Below are positions 10,880 through 22,298 of a stretch of 64,000 nucleotides of DNA, in pieces (within the stretch, counting starts at the first letter, position 1; each line of letters begins with the position of its first letter). A program made the translations under genes and the position numbers. The DNA is from Cymbomonas tetramitiformis (lineage: Eukaryota > Chlorophyta > Pyramimonadophyceae > Pyramimonadales > Pyramimonadaceae): the NCBI GenBank assembly GCA_001247695.2, contig LGRX02029036.1:1-64000 (forward strand). The letters are read 5' to 3'. The notes under the pieces are model-generated. The model had not been told where the DNA came from. It searched no databases and saw only the letters and a program-made list of their open reading frames with translations.

Positions 10880-12670
10880 CAGGCAGGCAAGATTCCTAAC
10901 AACACTTCGCAATAACTCATCGATGGTAAATGAAATAACTGTGGATGTTTGAGAAGCGCGCATGATCACGTGCTTGCAAAACCGACGTGCGATTAGACAA
11001 CTACAGGTTGCCGCTGTCGGCGAAATAAGAAGGTTTCGACCCCATCTAGATAACGATTTTTGTATGAAACGGGTTTTTTATGTGCCAAAACAATAAGTGC
11101 TAGCAACAATTGCAATCTCTGGTGATACACCACAAAGTTACAAGTATCTTTTGGCGACGTCAATGGAACAAGGGAAAACAACAGAAGGATACCTTAGTTG
11201 GCAGCCAGTTGCAGAAATTGTACGGATCGAGGCAGTTGAGTTGGAGGCAGCGTTAACCTAGCACAACACCATATGTTTTTTCAGGACAGAATGCGATAAT
11301 GTATATTTGGGATACATGCAGGATGACTGTATGTCGGTTTGACGAGAACGAAAAGTGCCAGCCTCGCAAGGGACCCGTACCCTTTGGAGTTTTCTCACAC
11401 CCGAATGGCGTGAAGTACGATGAACAGGGGTTACACATACTACTGTGCCTGTGGAGGCCATCATCTTTGTCGAAGTGTAGGTTGGTGATAATTCTCGCTC
11501 GTCGGGGAATGTTCTCGAATATACAGTTTTAATTAATGGTGAATTCTGAGTTTTTCCTATAGAGATGGAGAAAGGTTTCACACATGTAGAATTACCAGCA
11601 CTATATATCATATATATGAATTGCTGTAGATGAAACACAAACAGCGATCAGGATTCCGTGTGGTATGAATATTGAGACTATTCAATATAAATGCCCAAGC
11701 AGTTCGCGATTCGAAGCGAATCCCAATCTGACTTGTGGGCAATACAGATCATACACATATCCCACAAAATATTTACACGTGTATACCATCGGGTATTGAT
11801 TGGATAGAATGATAACAAAAAACGAATACATACGCGGCGATTGCTGAATGCTGATACGATTCGAGCATTCAGACCGCTGCTCTTACCTCTGGAAAAAGAA
11901 AAAGAAAAATGCTCTTACCTCTGCTCTTACCTCTGCTCTCTTTATGTTCTAGGACCGAAGCAAATTACCTTACCTTACCTTAAACAAGCAAACTGCGAAT
12001 AGCAGAGCGGGATGATGACACTGTGACGACACTCACACTGTGTCAGCGTCATCTGTCAGTCATGCTTCGCGGCTTGCTCACATCCGCGAATACGGATGGA
12101 ATAACGCCAAACGCGCTATCACGCAACGTTAACTTAAGTTAACTTTGCGTGAAAACTTGGCGGAGACTCATCTCTGTACATCTCGCTACGCAATCGTTTA
12201 GTACCGCAAGGGTACTCACTCCCGGCGAGCATCCTAAAACGCGAAGTACGGCTTCTTTCGCTACGTTTCGAGTGTCAAACGACGCACATATATCACAGTG
12301 AAAACATGTTTAAAAAGTTGTGATACATGTTGCGAAATTTGCAAAGTAATTGCCAAAATTCATGTGCGGACAGCAGCCCGGCGCATGTTTCAAAGGGTCC
12401 TTCCGGGTCAACGCTCAACGGTGGGATAGTAGGCTTACCACACCGGTCAGATGAAAAATCGCACGGTCTTCCCGATTTTTGATGTGGAGGAATATTTCCT
12501 ACGATTGGGAATCTACGTCATGTCGGGGAGGGCTTAATGGGAAAATTTCATTCTATAAACTGGTGACAGTCGTGAGTCGGCCGACGCACCGTGACGTGAC
12601 GTGACACCAAACCATAGAATCGGTCTTAGTGTCAGAACTTGCTTTTGACTATCGTCCTTGATCCCCTGAC
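10880..12670. other. intergenic stretch with simple repeats
   Basis: No gene is supported. Simple repeats are present: GCTCTTACCTCT near 11,880-11,940, ACCTT near 11,968-11,984, and CGTGA near 12,590-12,604, just before the next gene. Confidence 0.6.
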
Positions 12671-12676
12671 TCAAGG

Positions 12677-13834
12677 ATGGCTGCCAAGAGCCTTGCGGAT
12701 TATGGCTATAGTGACGATGAGACAGAGGCAGATGATCTCCATTTGTTGAGTTCTGAGGAGGCATTGCGACACAACTTTAAGTTGAGTGACAAAGCCAAGC
12801 AATCGGCAGTTCAAGCAATATTTCCGAGAGAAGCATGCTGCAACCTGAAACAAGGAGAATTCGTGCAACCAGTTGTTGAGGTAACCAGTGCCATAGAGTT
12901 GAGATGCCGTGCTCTCCTTCGTAAATCCGGATATGAGGTTCCAGAAGGGAAGCAAAATTTGCAAATATTTTTATTTAATAAACAGCTTGGCTGAACCTAT
13001 CTAAACATATTATGCACTTCGGGGAGTCAAGTGGTTAAGGCATGAAGAAGTTATGGTCGATACCGTTCCGCGATCTCCCATACTTAACCATACTTAAACA
13101 CCAACTAAAAACACATATATCTCGAGATCTAGATCTGCAATTTTTTATGCTAATGTTGACCTCCAGTAAACCATACCTTGACTTCCACTCCTGTGGACCC
13201 ATTCAAGCACTGTTCTTGGTGTGCCGAAAAACACCATTTCACCAAGTGTGATAAAAAAGACCTGGTCAGAGAACAAGCCGCGCGTGACGGGCAGACTGGT
13301 AAAGGCGGATGGGGGAATCGAGTGCACGTCTGAATGTGACACCTGCTTCGTGAACTTTAAGGGAGGGAAGTTGGTGAAGCTCGCTTTTGCCACTGCCAAG
13401 TCCCTTGCAGCACACAAACTAACGGAGTTTCACAACATCATATCGGGCGATTATCTGGCCTTTACCCAAGGCAAACTTGTCCCACCCATCAACGGAATTC
13501 TGGAGGCGGAACGTGCAGCGAAAAGGGCTAGAGGTTATGATGGGGAGGACTTTGCAGGAGGGGGTGCACGACGTCGGTTTGATGACGCGTGGTACCAACC
13601 TGGGTCGGACTCTGCGGTGAGATCCCTCGCAGGCACTTTTGCAGGATCGGGGCCAATCCGTTCCTCGTGCCCCCCCCTCCACCCCCGCCACCTTTCGATG
13701 CGGACCTTATGGAGGAGGAGGAAGCGCATACGGCTGCAATCGTTGCTAGGCACTCTCCTGCACCATCAGCAATCAGTATGGATCGTGAATCCCCGGCGGC
13801 AGGTTCTTACGTGGGGGCACTGAACCGAGATTAG
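12677..13834 (+). CDS. acidic protein with a zinc-finger-like segment, spliced, unknown
   Basis: A first exon starts at ATG 12677 (MAAKSLADYGYSDDETEADD) and reads through about 90 protein-like residues. A second begins near 13,220 and carries CTSECDTCFVNFKGG followed about 18 residues later by AHKLTEFH. This spacing resembles a U1/C2H2-like zinc finger, then a basic AERAAKRARG. A further block (13,650-13,834) is Pro-rich then acidic (FDADLMEEEEAHT) and ends LNRD. It is in another frame and joins cleanly if GTACCAACC...TTTTGCAG (53 nt) is removed: phase 2 at both ends. The intron between the first two exons contains a fragment related to the 46.4-kb element. A nucleic-acid-binding role is inference. 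Confidence 0.5.
13006..13140 (-). repeat. fragment related to the 1.3-kb element at 46.4-47.7 kb
   Basis: About 135 bp, from the GCACTTCGGGG area to TCTCGAGATCTAGAT, are similar in inverted orientation to 47,400-47,540. The best-conserved core is CTCCCATACTTAACCATACT. The fragment lies between two coding blocks and is probably intronic. Confidence 0.7.
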
Positions 13835-14860
13835 CAAGCCTTCTTTACGAACGTGATGCCACATAGTTACTTTGAGCATTCTACTGTTGGTTTATTAGTG
13901 GCCACTTAGAGAATGAGCCCAATGCTTACACCCCCTTAATTCTTCGACTTCCCTCCCCACCGCTCAGATTCAGCCACCCCTCCACTCACCCGGCCATGGC
14001 TGCTTCTCCATCTTCTAGAGTTTTTTGCTTTGCACCTAGCTTTTTCTCTAGATGTCACCCTGCTGAAAAGTGGGTTGAGCCCCTTTGTGGGCGCGCTATA
14101 GCTGAGGGAGTAGCCCCTGGTGTTTTCACTAGCCTGCTTTGCAGGGATACCGCACTCTCAGGACTTTGTCCCCTTTGCTAGCGTAAATGTTTTATTATTA
14201 TTTTGCTTATACCGTATTTATTTGTTTGTGTATTTCCATTATTTGGAACCTGTTTTTGTCTTTCACATGTTGCATATGTCATTTTATTTTCACCGGTCTG
14301 CTGCGTTTGCATACCTTGGTTTTTGGCACATAACCCTTATTGGACAACCTTGTTCAAGTTGTCCGCGGATGAACTGCTAGTGAATAATAAGCACACCGCT
14401 GCACAATACACATAGGCATACTCCTTCATCTTGGCTATATTTCTTGCACTGCCCTAATATTAGAGGGCTCATTCTATAATACCAACCACTAGATTGAAAC
14501 ATAACCTGGTGTGGGTGTGGCGGGGATTGATCCGCCCTCTCAACACACAACATGCAATTTTGCTCACACAATCCCGTGTCATTTCGTACCGCACCATGTC
14601 ACGCCTCTCCGATGTTATCCCACCACTATAATGCGATAGTTCCCAGGAAATATAACGGAGTACGCTCGACGCGCGCGAGTCGAGGACGACGAACCCGGGG
14701 TTCCGGGTCACGGATATTAGGTCAACTCTCATGTTCACAAAAACACTTTTGTGAACGCGGCATAACCCAAATTAATGAAAGATACTCAGTGAACAAAACA
14801 CGTGCGCGCGTGCCACAGTTTGTTTCGTCTCTTATTATACTCGGTTAACTTCGCTCGTGT
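13835..14860. other. spacer with a possible short inverted-repeat element
   Basis: No gene is supported. The 11-bp word AGAATGAGCCC near 13,908 recurs inverted near 14,465 (GGGCTCATTCT), about 560 bp apart, which might mark a degraded MITE. A GC palindrome cluster (GACGCGCGCGAGTCG) lies near 14,668. Confidence 0.4.
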
Positions 14861-14871
14861 CACTCTCAGAC

Positions 14872-15712
14872 ATGAATTATAAACGGATACGGATTACCGG
14901 AGCGTATGCGACTAAGACACCGATCGTTTGTAGACACACAGGCTGCGGTGTTGTAAAATGGTCCAAGAACGTAGAACGATCTCATGCGACAAGGTGTGCG
15001 CATAATCCGAATGGGCGGAAGTTATTCGCATGCACGCTCCCAGGCTGTTGTTTTGAGGCGAAGTCGGCGCACGGCCTGCGCTACCACATGCGGTCGCCAC
15101 TTAAGCACCCGGAAGTGAACGGAGTTCGTGAGCTGAGCGCAGAGGAGATAGATCGCGTGTATGCTGGTTTTCCACGGGATAAGAAATACGACATTATTTT
15201 GGCGGACCCACCTTGCAGATACGAGAACAACAACGCGACAGGGGCGGCGGCGCACCACTACCCTGTTCTCACGATGAACCAGCTGGGCCATCTGCCGCTG
15301 GCGCGTATCGCTAATAAGAACTGCATATTGTGCTTCTGGACGACGGGTCCCCATATGCAACACTCTTGCGATTTGATATCGCAGTGGCTGGGGATCTAAA
15401 TACCGCACCGTGTTGAGCGTATGGATTAAGCGGTCACGGAATGGGAACGTTTCGGTAGGGTTGGGCTCCTACACACGTTCGTGTGCAGAGTTTATTCTGG
15501 TGGCGGTGAGAGGGAGCCCCCCGATCAGAAAGTGGCGGGCGAGCAAGACAGTCTCGCAACTCATCGCTGCGAAACGGGGAAAGCACTCCGTGAAACCGAA
15601 GGCTGCCTTTAAGGCAATGGAGAAGCTTTTCGCACGATCGCTGACGAAAATCGAGTTATTTGCCCGATCCCCACCAAGAAAGGGCTGGGACGCATGGGGC
15701 AACGAGGTATAG
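14872..15712 (+). pseudogene. MT-A70-type adenine methyltransferase with N-terminal zinc fingers, frameshifted
   Basis: This would be an S-adenosylmethionine-dependent N6-adenine methyltransferase of the MT-A70 fold, acting on DNA or RNA. ATG 14872 is chosen over an upstream GTG. Residues about 20-80 hold two zinc-finger-like segments; the second is a good C2H2 finger, FACTLPGCCFEAK then HGLRYHM and KH. The fold follows: YDIILADPPC (residues 107-115), YPVLTMNQL, LCFWTTGPHM, then after a shift SVWIKRSRNGN, YTRSCAEF and WDAWGNEV at the end. The family's catalytic DPPW is DPPC here. Frame 1 stops at TAA (15397), but skipping that T restores homology at once (KYRTVLSVW). So there is a single-base insertion, a sequencing error, or +1 recoding at ATC-TAA-A. 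It resembles the short phage or mobile-element MT-A70 proteins more than the METTL3 type. Confidence 0.78.
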
Positions 15713-15714
15713 CA

Positions 15715-16940
15715 GGATACGACCTTTGTAATAGGTCAGACAGAGTAAACAACGACAGGATCTATACAAGATCTGCAGTGTATTGTATGAAATATGTGTA
15801 GAGCGATTTCCGGAGCTCCACCTCCAGCAGGGTTTTACTACGTGGCCTCCCTGCGGTCGCACCCTCCGTACTTAATCCCTCCCCCCCTCAACCCTGCATA
15901 CTCTTTCTCTGCGCTACATGTACATACGGTGCACAATGCACACATAATACAAACATGGTGTATTTGTTTCACATGCAAACATTCCCACACACCTTCGTGC
16001 ATACCTTCACATGCACTCACACACTCTCACAAGATATACATACCTATCACACACAACCTCGTCCACATATTCCACTCCGTGTTACATATATATTGCACTC
16101 CACCTTCCACTCCTATCACGCACAGCCTCACTTACATATATCGCACACAACCCTACACACATATTACACACCGCTTCGCGCTATTCGCGCTATTCGCGCT
16201 ATTCATATATATATATATATATATATATCGCGAATTATATATATATATATATGTTACAGGGTAGATGAGTAATATTCGTAAATAACAGTTTCCATTGGGC
16301 GACTGTTTCGATCGACCGGACCATCTTGAACAGTCGAAAAGTGCTTCTCGGTCGTGCTCGCTCACATTTATGCTCTTTCCTGACCGTCTAAAAGATAATA
16401 TATCGTAACATTCACCGTTGATGGTAAACGCGGATCCAATTGAAGCCGATACGAGTGCCGATGCAAGCAGATGTCTGCATGGCACGTGGCACGATTCACT
16501 TTTTCTTCATGCAGCACATACTTGATACTAGTAAGATGCTGTGCCACTTAACTCACGTCGGTTATGTGACAGACCGAACCGAGCGGAGGGTCTCGGTCGG
16601 GAGATTAAGCAGAACTTCAACTATAGATATAGTTGAAATGGAAAAAATACTCTCCAAAATCTGAATCGCCGGCGGTCTGACGTCTGCATTATCAGATATT
16701 GAAATGATCTAACGTGTTGCTACGGACTGAGTAAAATCCAACGATTTTACACACATTACAAATCAGTGCGAACGTTATAACGATTGCAAACCTTATGGCT
16801 CATATTGTTGCAGCTCATGTTTTTCAATTATCTCTAGGGTAAAAGCAGCTGACCTGTACTGTAGTAATTATTATCCGCAAACATGAATAACGTGCATTTG
16901 AGTGCAACGTTCAAATTTCAGAAGCTCAGCTTTCGCGTTG
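15715..16940. other. spacer with AT microsatellites
   Basis: Holds a CT-rich segment (15,860-15,915) similar to one at 31,570-31,625, three GCGCTATTC units (16,176-16,203), and (AT)n runs (16,205-16,252). No coding region is supported. Confidence 0.7.
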
Positions 16941-16950
16941 ACCACGCACT

Positions 16951-17847
16951 ATGCCCCAACCCAAAAGACTCGCAGACCCAAAAGAACACGAAGCCTTTCT
17001 CAGCTCCTGCGAAAGATCAGACCAACTGTGCCCGGGTTTCTATCTCGCCCAACTTGCCGAAGAAATATACGCCACTCAGCAAATTATCGATTACTATCTC
17101 CAGCCCAGGAAGCGATTGCGCAGGTCTAAACGCATCGCGCAACGAAACACTACCCTTCATGCCAAAGAGGAAGCTGTCTCCTCTTCCGTGGCAGAAACCG
17201 ATAAGTGAACTCTTCCCTCAATTTTCGTGCGTCTGCTATACTTGCTTGCAAGTTCGATTCCCACACTGTCTCCAACCTGTCTCATCTTCTCGCTTTCTTC
17301 TTCCTGAGGGCACTCCCTCCTTCTTCATTCGTCCTCGCCGGTCTTTTCGACGACGCAGCTCAACATCAGAGTGGTGGCTAGCGCAACAGACTCCTGCCAC
17401 ATGTCTTGAATTAGAAAACTAGGCGTCTTAAAGGCGGCGCAATACGCGGACATCCATAAACATATTAGCGAAGGTAGTTCATCGTCGACCTCACGAAACT
17501 ATGCCAAGAGCATTCCTGCCACCATATACGGGGGCGGTCGTGTGGCATGGTCGGAGTTTTCTATTGTGGAACCCGATCCTGCTTCACCTTCTATCGATAA
17601 AGAAACTGCCCGCCAGTCCATTTCTTCTCTACACCAGTTCCTACAACAATTACGTCCGCTGGCACGTCGCACTGATTCTGGTTGGTTGCTATTATGTCCA
17701 CCTGACTATGCCGAATTTGTCGTGGAGGCCATACATTTGGTGCAAGGATGTTGTGGAGCGGTCGCACGAGTGAGATGGCCGAAATGCATAATCGATGATA
17801 TCCATGGAATCGCTATATCGGACTTCGGTCGCAGTGGAATCGCATGA
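16951..17847 (+). CDS. unassigned spliced gene next to Element I
   Basis: One block (16,951-17,208) reads CERSDQLCPGFYLAQLAEEI then a basic RKRLRRSKRIAQR, and ends VAETDK. A second block (about 17,430-17,847) reads YADIHKHISEGSSSS, SIPATIYGGGRVAW, LHQFLQQLRPLARRTDSGW, LCPPDYAEFVVEAIHL and ends just inside Element I (ISDFGRSGIA, stop 17,847). If Element I (17,829-29,096) is removed, the frame would read ISDFGYITS and stop. The element may therefore have replaced the last few codons. I recognise no family. Confidence 0.45.
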
Positions 17848-17849
17848 AT

Positions 17850-18975
17850 TCTTAGGACTTTGCGAAAAATATTTTTCAAAAAAAATATTTTTTCAGGGTG
17901 AAATCGCCAAAAAACCGTTGTTTTTAGCTTGTTTTGGCGTTCTACACCATTACGCGGGTGAGGAGTGCAGCGATTCGTGGAATTGAGGGGTTTCACATAT
18001 CACGTAATTAATCCTGATGGTCACCGCAATTTGAAATTTTGAAAAAAAATATTTTCTTGGCCCAAATCGGCCGAAAATCGCGTTTTTTTGCCTGTTTTGG
18101 CCTGTCGCGGGCCTGTTTTGGCGTTCTACGCCACTCCGCGCGTGTGGAGTGCTCATATTCGTGGGAATGAGGGTTTTCACATATCACCTAAGCACTCCTG
18201 ATGGGAATCGCAATTTGAAATTTTGGAAAAAAATATTTTTTGGGCCCAAATTTCAACAGAAATAGATTTTTTTTGCCTGTTTCGGCCTGTCGCGGGCCTG
18301 TTGTGGCGTTCTACGCCACTCCGCGCGTGTGGAGTGCACATATTCGTGGAAATGAGGGTTTTCACATATCACCTAAGCACTCCTGATGGGAATCGCAATT
18401 TGAAATTTTGGAAAAAAATATTTTTTTGGCCCAAATTTCAACAGAAATAGGTTTTTTTGCCTGTTTCGGCCTGTCGCGGGCCTATTTTGGCGTTCTACGC
18501 CACTCCGCGCGTGTGGAGTGCACATATTCGTGGGAATGAGGGTTTTCACATATCACCTAAGCACTCCTGATGGGAATCGCAATTTGAAATTTTGGAAAAA
18601 AATATTTTTTTGGCCCAAATTTTAACAGAAATCGATTTTTTTGCCTGTTTCGGCCTGTCGCGGGCCTGTTTTGGCGTTCCACGCCACTCGGCGCGTGCGG
18701 CGTGCACACAATCGTGGAAATGAGGGTTTTCACATATCACTTAAACACTCCTGATGGGACTCCCAATTTGAAATTTTGGGGAAAAATATATTTTTGGGCC
18801 CAAAAATTAACAGAAATCGATTTTTTTGCCTGTTTCGGCCTGTCGCGGGCCTGTTTTGGCGTTCCACGCCACTCGGCGCGTGCGGCGTGCACACAATCGT
18901 GGAAATGAGGGTTTACACATATCACTTAAACACTCCTGATGGGACTCACAATTTGAAAATTACCCAAATCGATTA
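17850..18975 (+). repeat. 184-bp subterminal satellite array, left end of Element I
   Basis: Six copies with a period of 184-185 bp (ATATCAC anchor at 17,997, 18,181, 18,366, 18,550, 18,734 and 18,919). Each unit contains GGCCTGTCGCGGGCCTG, an inner GGCGTTCTACGCC inverted repeat, and an A/T-rich AAAAATATTTTTT tract. Open frames across the array are an artefact of the repeat. Confidence 0.93.
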
Positions 18976-19118
18976 CAGAATCGTTGTTATGTTGGCATAT
19001 TTTGCGTGGGCCCTGTTGGGCGTTATGCACAACACGCCGAGAGTAGATGCTATTCAGCATGGTGTTGTTTGGGTTCTAAGATTCTAGTGATCTATCCTGC
19101 TGTGATAGTTATACTTCT

Positions 19119-22100
19119 TCACAACAACCCTAGAATGCGCTGGTGCTCAGCATCGGTCAACCTATAAAACTCCTTACCGCGGTATTTGCGTCTGGTCATT
19201 GTCACTTCCACACACACGACATGATGCGAATATGTCAGACATTTCTTGGATGTGTCTATGTAGTACTCCTCGCAGCTTTCCTCATCCGCCCACTCATAAA
19301 ATCGGCCTTCAACGACAAATTCCCCCGGTGTAGCATTTACGCCCTCCCCACCAGGCGAGTAGTAGTCGTCTCGCATCCCATCCGCGTTGATCACCTGCTT
19401 CACCTCGCTCAACGCCTTCACCAAATAGTAGGGGTGATTAGGATCGCCCCCCGACAGCCTTGCAAAAGTGTTTCCTCGTGCAACCTTCACACTCACGTCA
19501 TCACGGGCCTCCGCGACTCTTGTTCTGGTGCGCCGGGCATCAGATTCGGTTGCCTCCGTCAAGGTGAACTGCTCCCAGCTGTCCACGTGACTCCGGTACA
19601 GGCAACCCTCCGTGTCAGGTTGTGCCTTCGCGCACTGCGCGTAACAATAATCGCAATAGCATTGTCGGTCCCGCTTCAAGCCCACCAACAACCCCACCCC
19701 TGCACGCACCGAGTGTAACGCCAAAGTCCGGTCAACCGTGTCAAACCCAGGTCCAGAGATGTCCACGTCCTTGCCGTCAACCAGAAAGAAAAATCTTTGC
19801 CCGAACTGAACACCTCTGTCGCGAGCGCTATCCTTCGGCTTTTGCAACCTTTCCATGCAGAACTCGTACAAGCTTTTGGCGTCCAGTATTTTACAATGCC
19901 ATTTGTCGGTTGTGGACATCACCGCCAAGCTCGCCTCATGCTTCACCGCTACTCCCATCGCGTCTTGCTCACCTCGTGCATGTGACGTCTCAAAGAAGTT
20001 GCGCTGTGTCGGGATGCCAAGCCCTCGGGGCCACTCCGCCGACTCTTCCCGCCCGCTCTCCACCACGTCGGCAAATGCGGTTGCGCATTTGTTTTGTGCC
20101 GCACTACCATCCGCCCACTCATGCATGAATTTGGGGAGAGGTATACCTCTCTTCACGAAGTACTCACTGACGATAAGTTTCCTCATATGTTGGATACCTC
20201 GGTGGGAGTGCGGCAAGGTGTCGCTAATGAGGTAGATCAGGTCCTTCACTATTATTGGGTTGGCCTCGGTGGAAGTCTGACCATCCACGGAACCAACCGC
20301 GTGCCGCCATAACACACAACACAGCAGCGTTGCTTGCTTCACTATCCAGTGCAACGACTGAATCGCCCTGGGAATGTTCAGAGCGTGGTTCTCGCTGAAG
20401 TCAAACAATATGAGGCAGTGCCCCAAAGGCAAGCCCGCCTTGCACTTGTTGAACATTGTCATGGAGTGCGTGGCCATGAAACAGTGGTAGGCATACGGCT
20501 TCAAAAACCGACACGGTTGGGCAGCAGGCACACCGACCAACTTCTCCAACCTCCAACTCCCGTCCGCCGCTTTCCGCACAAACGTGCCCGAACACACACA
20601 ATTTGGGGACTCCCCTGGGGCGTGGCCAAGGAGCAGAGCTTGCAGTTTTGCAAGCAGCTCACCAGCAGTGGTCGTCTTTTGGACGAACTGCACCCGGTGC
20701 TTGTTCTTCCCGTCCTCGTCCACTCCGATATGAACGTTCTCGTAGGTGTGCCAGTCCAGCGTGGCAGTGTTGGAAACCGCCGCCGGACACAACGACCAGT
20801 TTTGCAGCCCCCCGCACCGTTTGCAAGAACCCTCCAAGCAGGGCATGTCGTGGTGGTCCTCGTGCTCTCCGTTCGACCGCTGTCTTGGACACAGCAGCGA
20901 TGCCGTGAAACCGGAGGTTGACCGTCCCACCTCCACTCGACCACACTTGAAGTCCGGGAAAGCAGGAAATGGTTTACGGGCAGACAGCCGTGCCCGAAGG
21001 CCTCCAACGCGAGGGCAACACGACGCGTCCGTGCACTTGCAGCCGGAGTGGCCCACCTCCTGGAAACGAGCATACGCCTCCACCACCAACCGCATATCCT
21101 CGTGGTACCTGCAGCAGCAGGAAATGGTGTCCCTTCGGGTGAGTCGTTGCACTTGCCTCGGCTTCCGAGTCTCAAAAGATCGGAGTTCGATCTTTTCGGC
21201 GGGAAACTTCTTCTTGAACTTGCGGAACACCTCCAACTGTGTCATTTCCAACCACTGCTTCGACACCTTCTCCACGCTTCCATCAATATGCCGCAGCTGG
21301 ATCACGTCCCGTTTACACGTGGACACCCGACTGATCCCAGCACTCAGCCAGAAGGCTTGGATCTTGTGGGTCAGCTCCGCGCTTATAGCACGGTTGGCCA
21401 TGTGCAGGTTTTCCAGGACCAACCCTGCCAGAAGACCGGCATTAAGCCGTTGCGCTGTCCCAAGGGCAGCTCCCAACAGCAAGTTGCGGTGCCCAACGAG
21501 TCCATCCTTCACCACCTTCACATTTATCCCTAAGATGCTTGCAACAGCACCCTCAACACCCTCCACGTCTCTGCCAAATACCATCGCGGCGCCCGCCATG
21601 CGCGTGGCAGCGTTCTGCCTGGAACCATATCCAGCTAGAGCGGCGAACGATGCCCGCAAGCTCGACACGATCGTTCCTCCTACGCGATCCTCCTCTGACA
21701 GAAATCTTAGCCGCACAGCTTCTATCTCTTCCGCGGGTAAGGTGCGCACAAAGTTCGAGAGCGCCCCACCAATAAGATGCGGCTTGTTCATGAAAACCTC
21801 CTTGAGCTTGTTGTTCCAGTGTTGTATACTTCCATGCGGCACCAGGCAACCCACCGCTGAGGCTCCTGCGGAGGCTGCTGTGGCGCCTAAGGGACCCAGC
21901 GTCGATTTCACCCGTGCTTGAGGCGCAGAGACCTCCACCGCGTCCTTGCCCAAGTCTAAACGCTTCCTAGAGCGAGCTTCCCTCCTTCGCGCATTCTGAT
22001 CAAGGCGCCTTTTCTTAACGGTACTGGTAGGTGTGGGCGCATTCCTCGCATTCCTCCCAACCCCACCTGCCTGCAGCACGCTAGGATCTCTGCTCGGTTT

Positions 22101-22298
22101 ATTCCCAGTTAACACATTCCATTTATCGACGAACTCCGAGATCTGCCCCGCTAGTTCTGTTGCATGATCCACATTCGTTGGTGCAATAGGAAACTCCAAA
22201 GGCAAGTTCCGCGCCATGTCGCCGAGGCTCATGAGCCATGGCAATACATCCACAAGGTAAGAAGGAGGAGGCATCCCTTTTCGAAAAACGCCACTCAT
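19119..22298 (-). CDS. Element I transposase (DDE/RNase H-like), 1059 aa
   Basis: A single open frame of 1059 residues starts at ATG 22298; an upstream TTG is less likely. The N-terminal third is basic and Ala-rich. The middle carries several Cys/His clusters, such as CKCTDASCCPRVGG and HHDMPCLEGSCKRCGG, that should bind zinc and DNA. The C-terminal half has the pattern of a large eukaryotic transposase family: ILFDFSENHALNIPRAIQS (Asp633), then ISDTLPH, then HEWADGSAAQNKCA (Asp730), then FETSHARGEQDAMG. These are the likely metal-binding acidic residues. I do not see the DIACQ-type motif typical of KDZ transposases, so I assign it only to a DDE-like group. It diverges from the dioxygenase gene and should act on the satellite ends in the nucleus. 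Confidence 0.75.
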   Translation of the reverse strand: MSGVFRKGMPPPSYLVDVLPWLMSLGDMARNLPLEFPIAPTNVDHATELAGQISEFVDKWNVLTGNKPSRDPSVLQAGGVGRNARNAPTPTSTVKKRRLDQNARRREARSRKRLDLGKDAVEVSAPQARVKSTLGPLGATAASAGASAVGCLVPHGSIQHWNNKLKEVFMNKPHLIGGALSNFVRTLPAEEIEAVRLRFLSEEDRVGGTIVSSLRASFAALAGYGSRQNAATRMAGAAMVFGRDVEGVEGAVASILGINVKVVKDGLVGHRNLLLGAALGTAQRLNAGLLAGLVLENLHMANRAISAELTHKIQAFWLSAGISRVSTCKRDVIQLRHIDGSVEKVSKQWLEMTQLEVFRKFKKKFPAEKIELRSFETRKPRQVQRLTRRDTISCCCRYHEDMRLVVEAYARFQEVGHSGCKCTDASCCPRVGGLRARLSARKPFPAFPDFKCGRVEVGRSTSGFTASLLCPRQRSNGEHEDHHDMPCLEGSCKRCGGLQNWSLCPAAVSNTATLDWHTYENVHIGVDEDGKNKHRVQFVQKTTTAGELLAKLQALLLGHAPGESPNCVCSGTFVRKAADGSWRLEKLVGVPAAQPCRFLKPYAYHCFMATHSMTMFNKCKAGLPLGHCLILFDFSENHALNIPRAIQSLHWIVKQATLLCCVLWRHAVGSVDGQTSTEANPIIVKDLIYLISDTLPHSHRGIQHMRKLIVSEYFVKRGIPLPKFMHEWADGSAAQNKCATAFADVVESGREESAEWPRGLGIPTQRNFFETSHARGEQDAMGVAVKHEASLAVMSTTDKWHCKILDAKSLYEFCMERLQKPKDSARDRGVQFGQRFFFLVDGKDVDISGPGFDTVDRTLALHSVRAGVGLLVGLKRDRQCYCDYCYAQCAKAQPDTEGCLYRSHVDSWEQFTLTEATESDARRTRTRVAEARDDVSVKVARGNTFARLSGGDPNHPYYLVKALSEVKQVINADGMRDDYYSPGGEGVNATPGEFVVEGRFYEWADEESCEEYYIDTSKKCLTYSHHVVCVEVTMTRRKYRGKEFYRLTDAEHQRILGLL

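Noticed and set aside
18001..18925. Overlapping open frames of 60-100 codons on both strands in the satellite arrays
   Set aside because: They repeat with the 184-bp period and have the low-complexity composition of the satellite; not genes.
19119..22298. Assignment of the Element I transposase to the KDZ superfamily
   Set aside because: The association with a dioxygenase suggested it, but the DIACQ-type motif is not visible; the FDFSENHA / DGSAAQNK pattern belongs to another DDE-like group.
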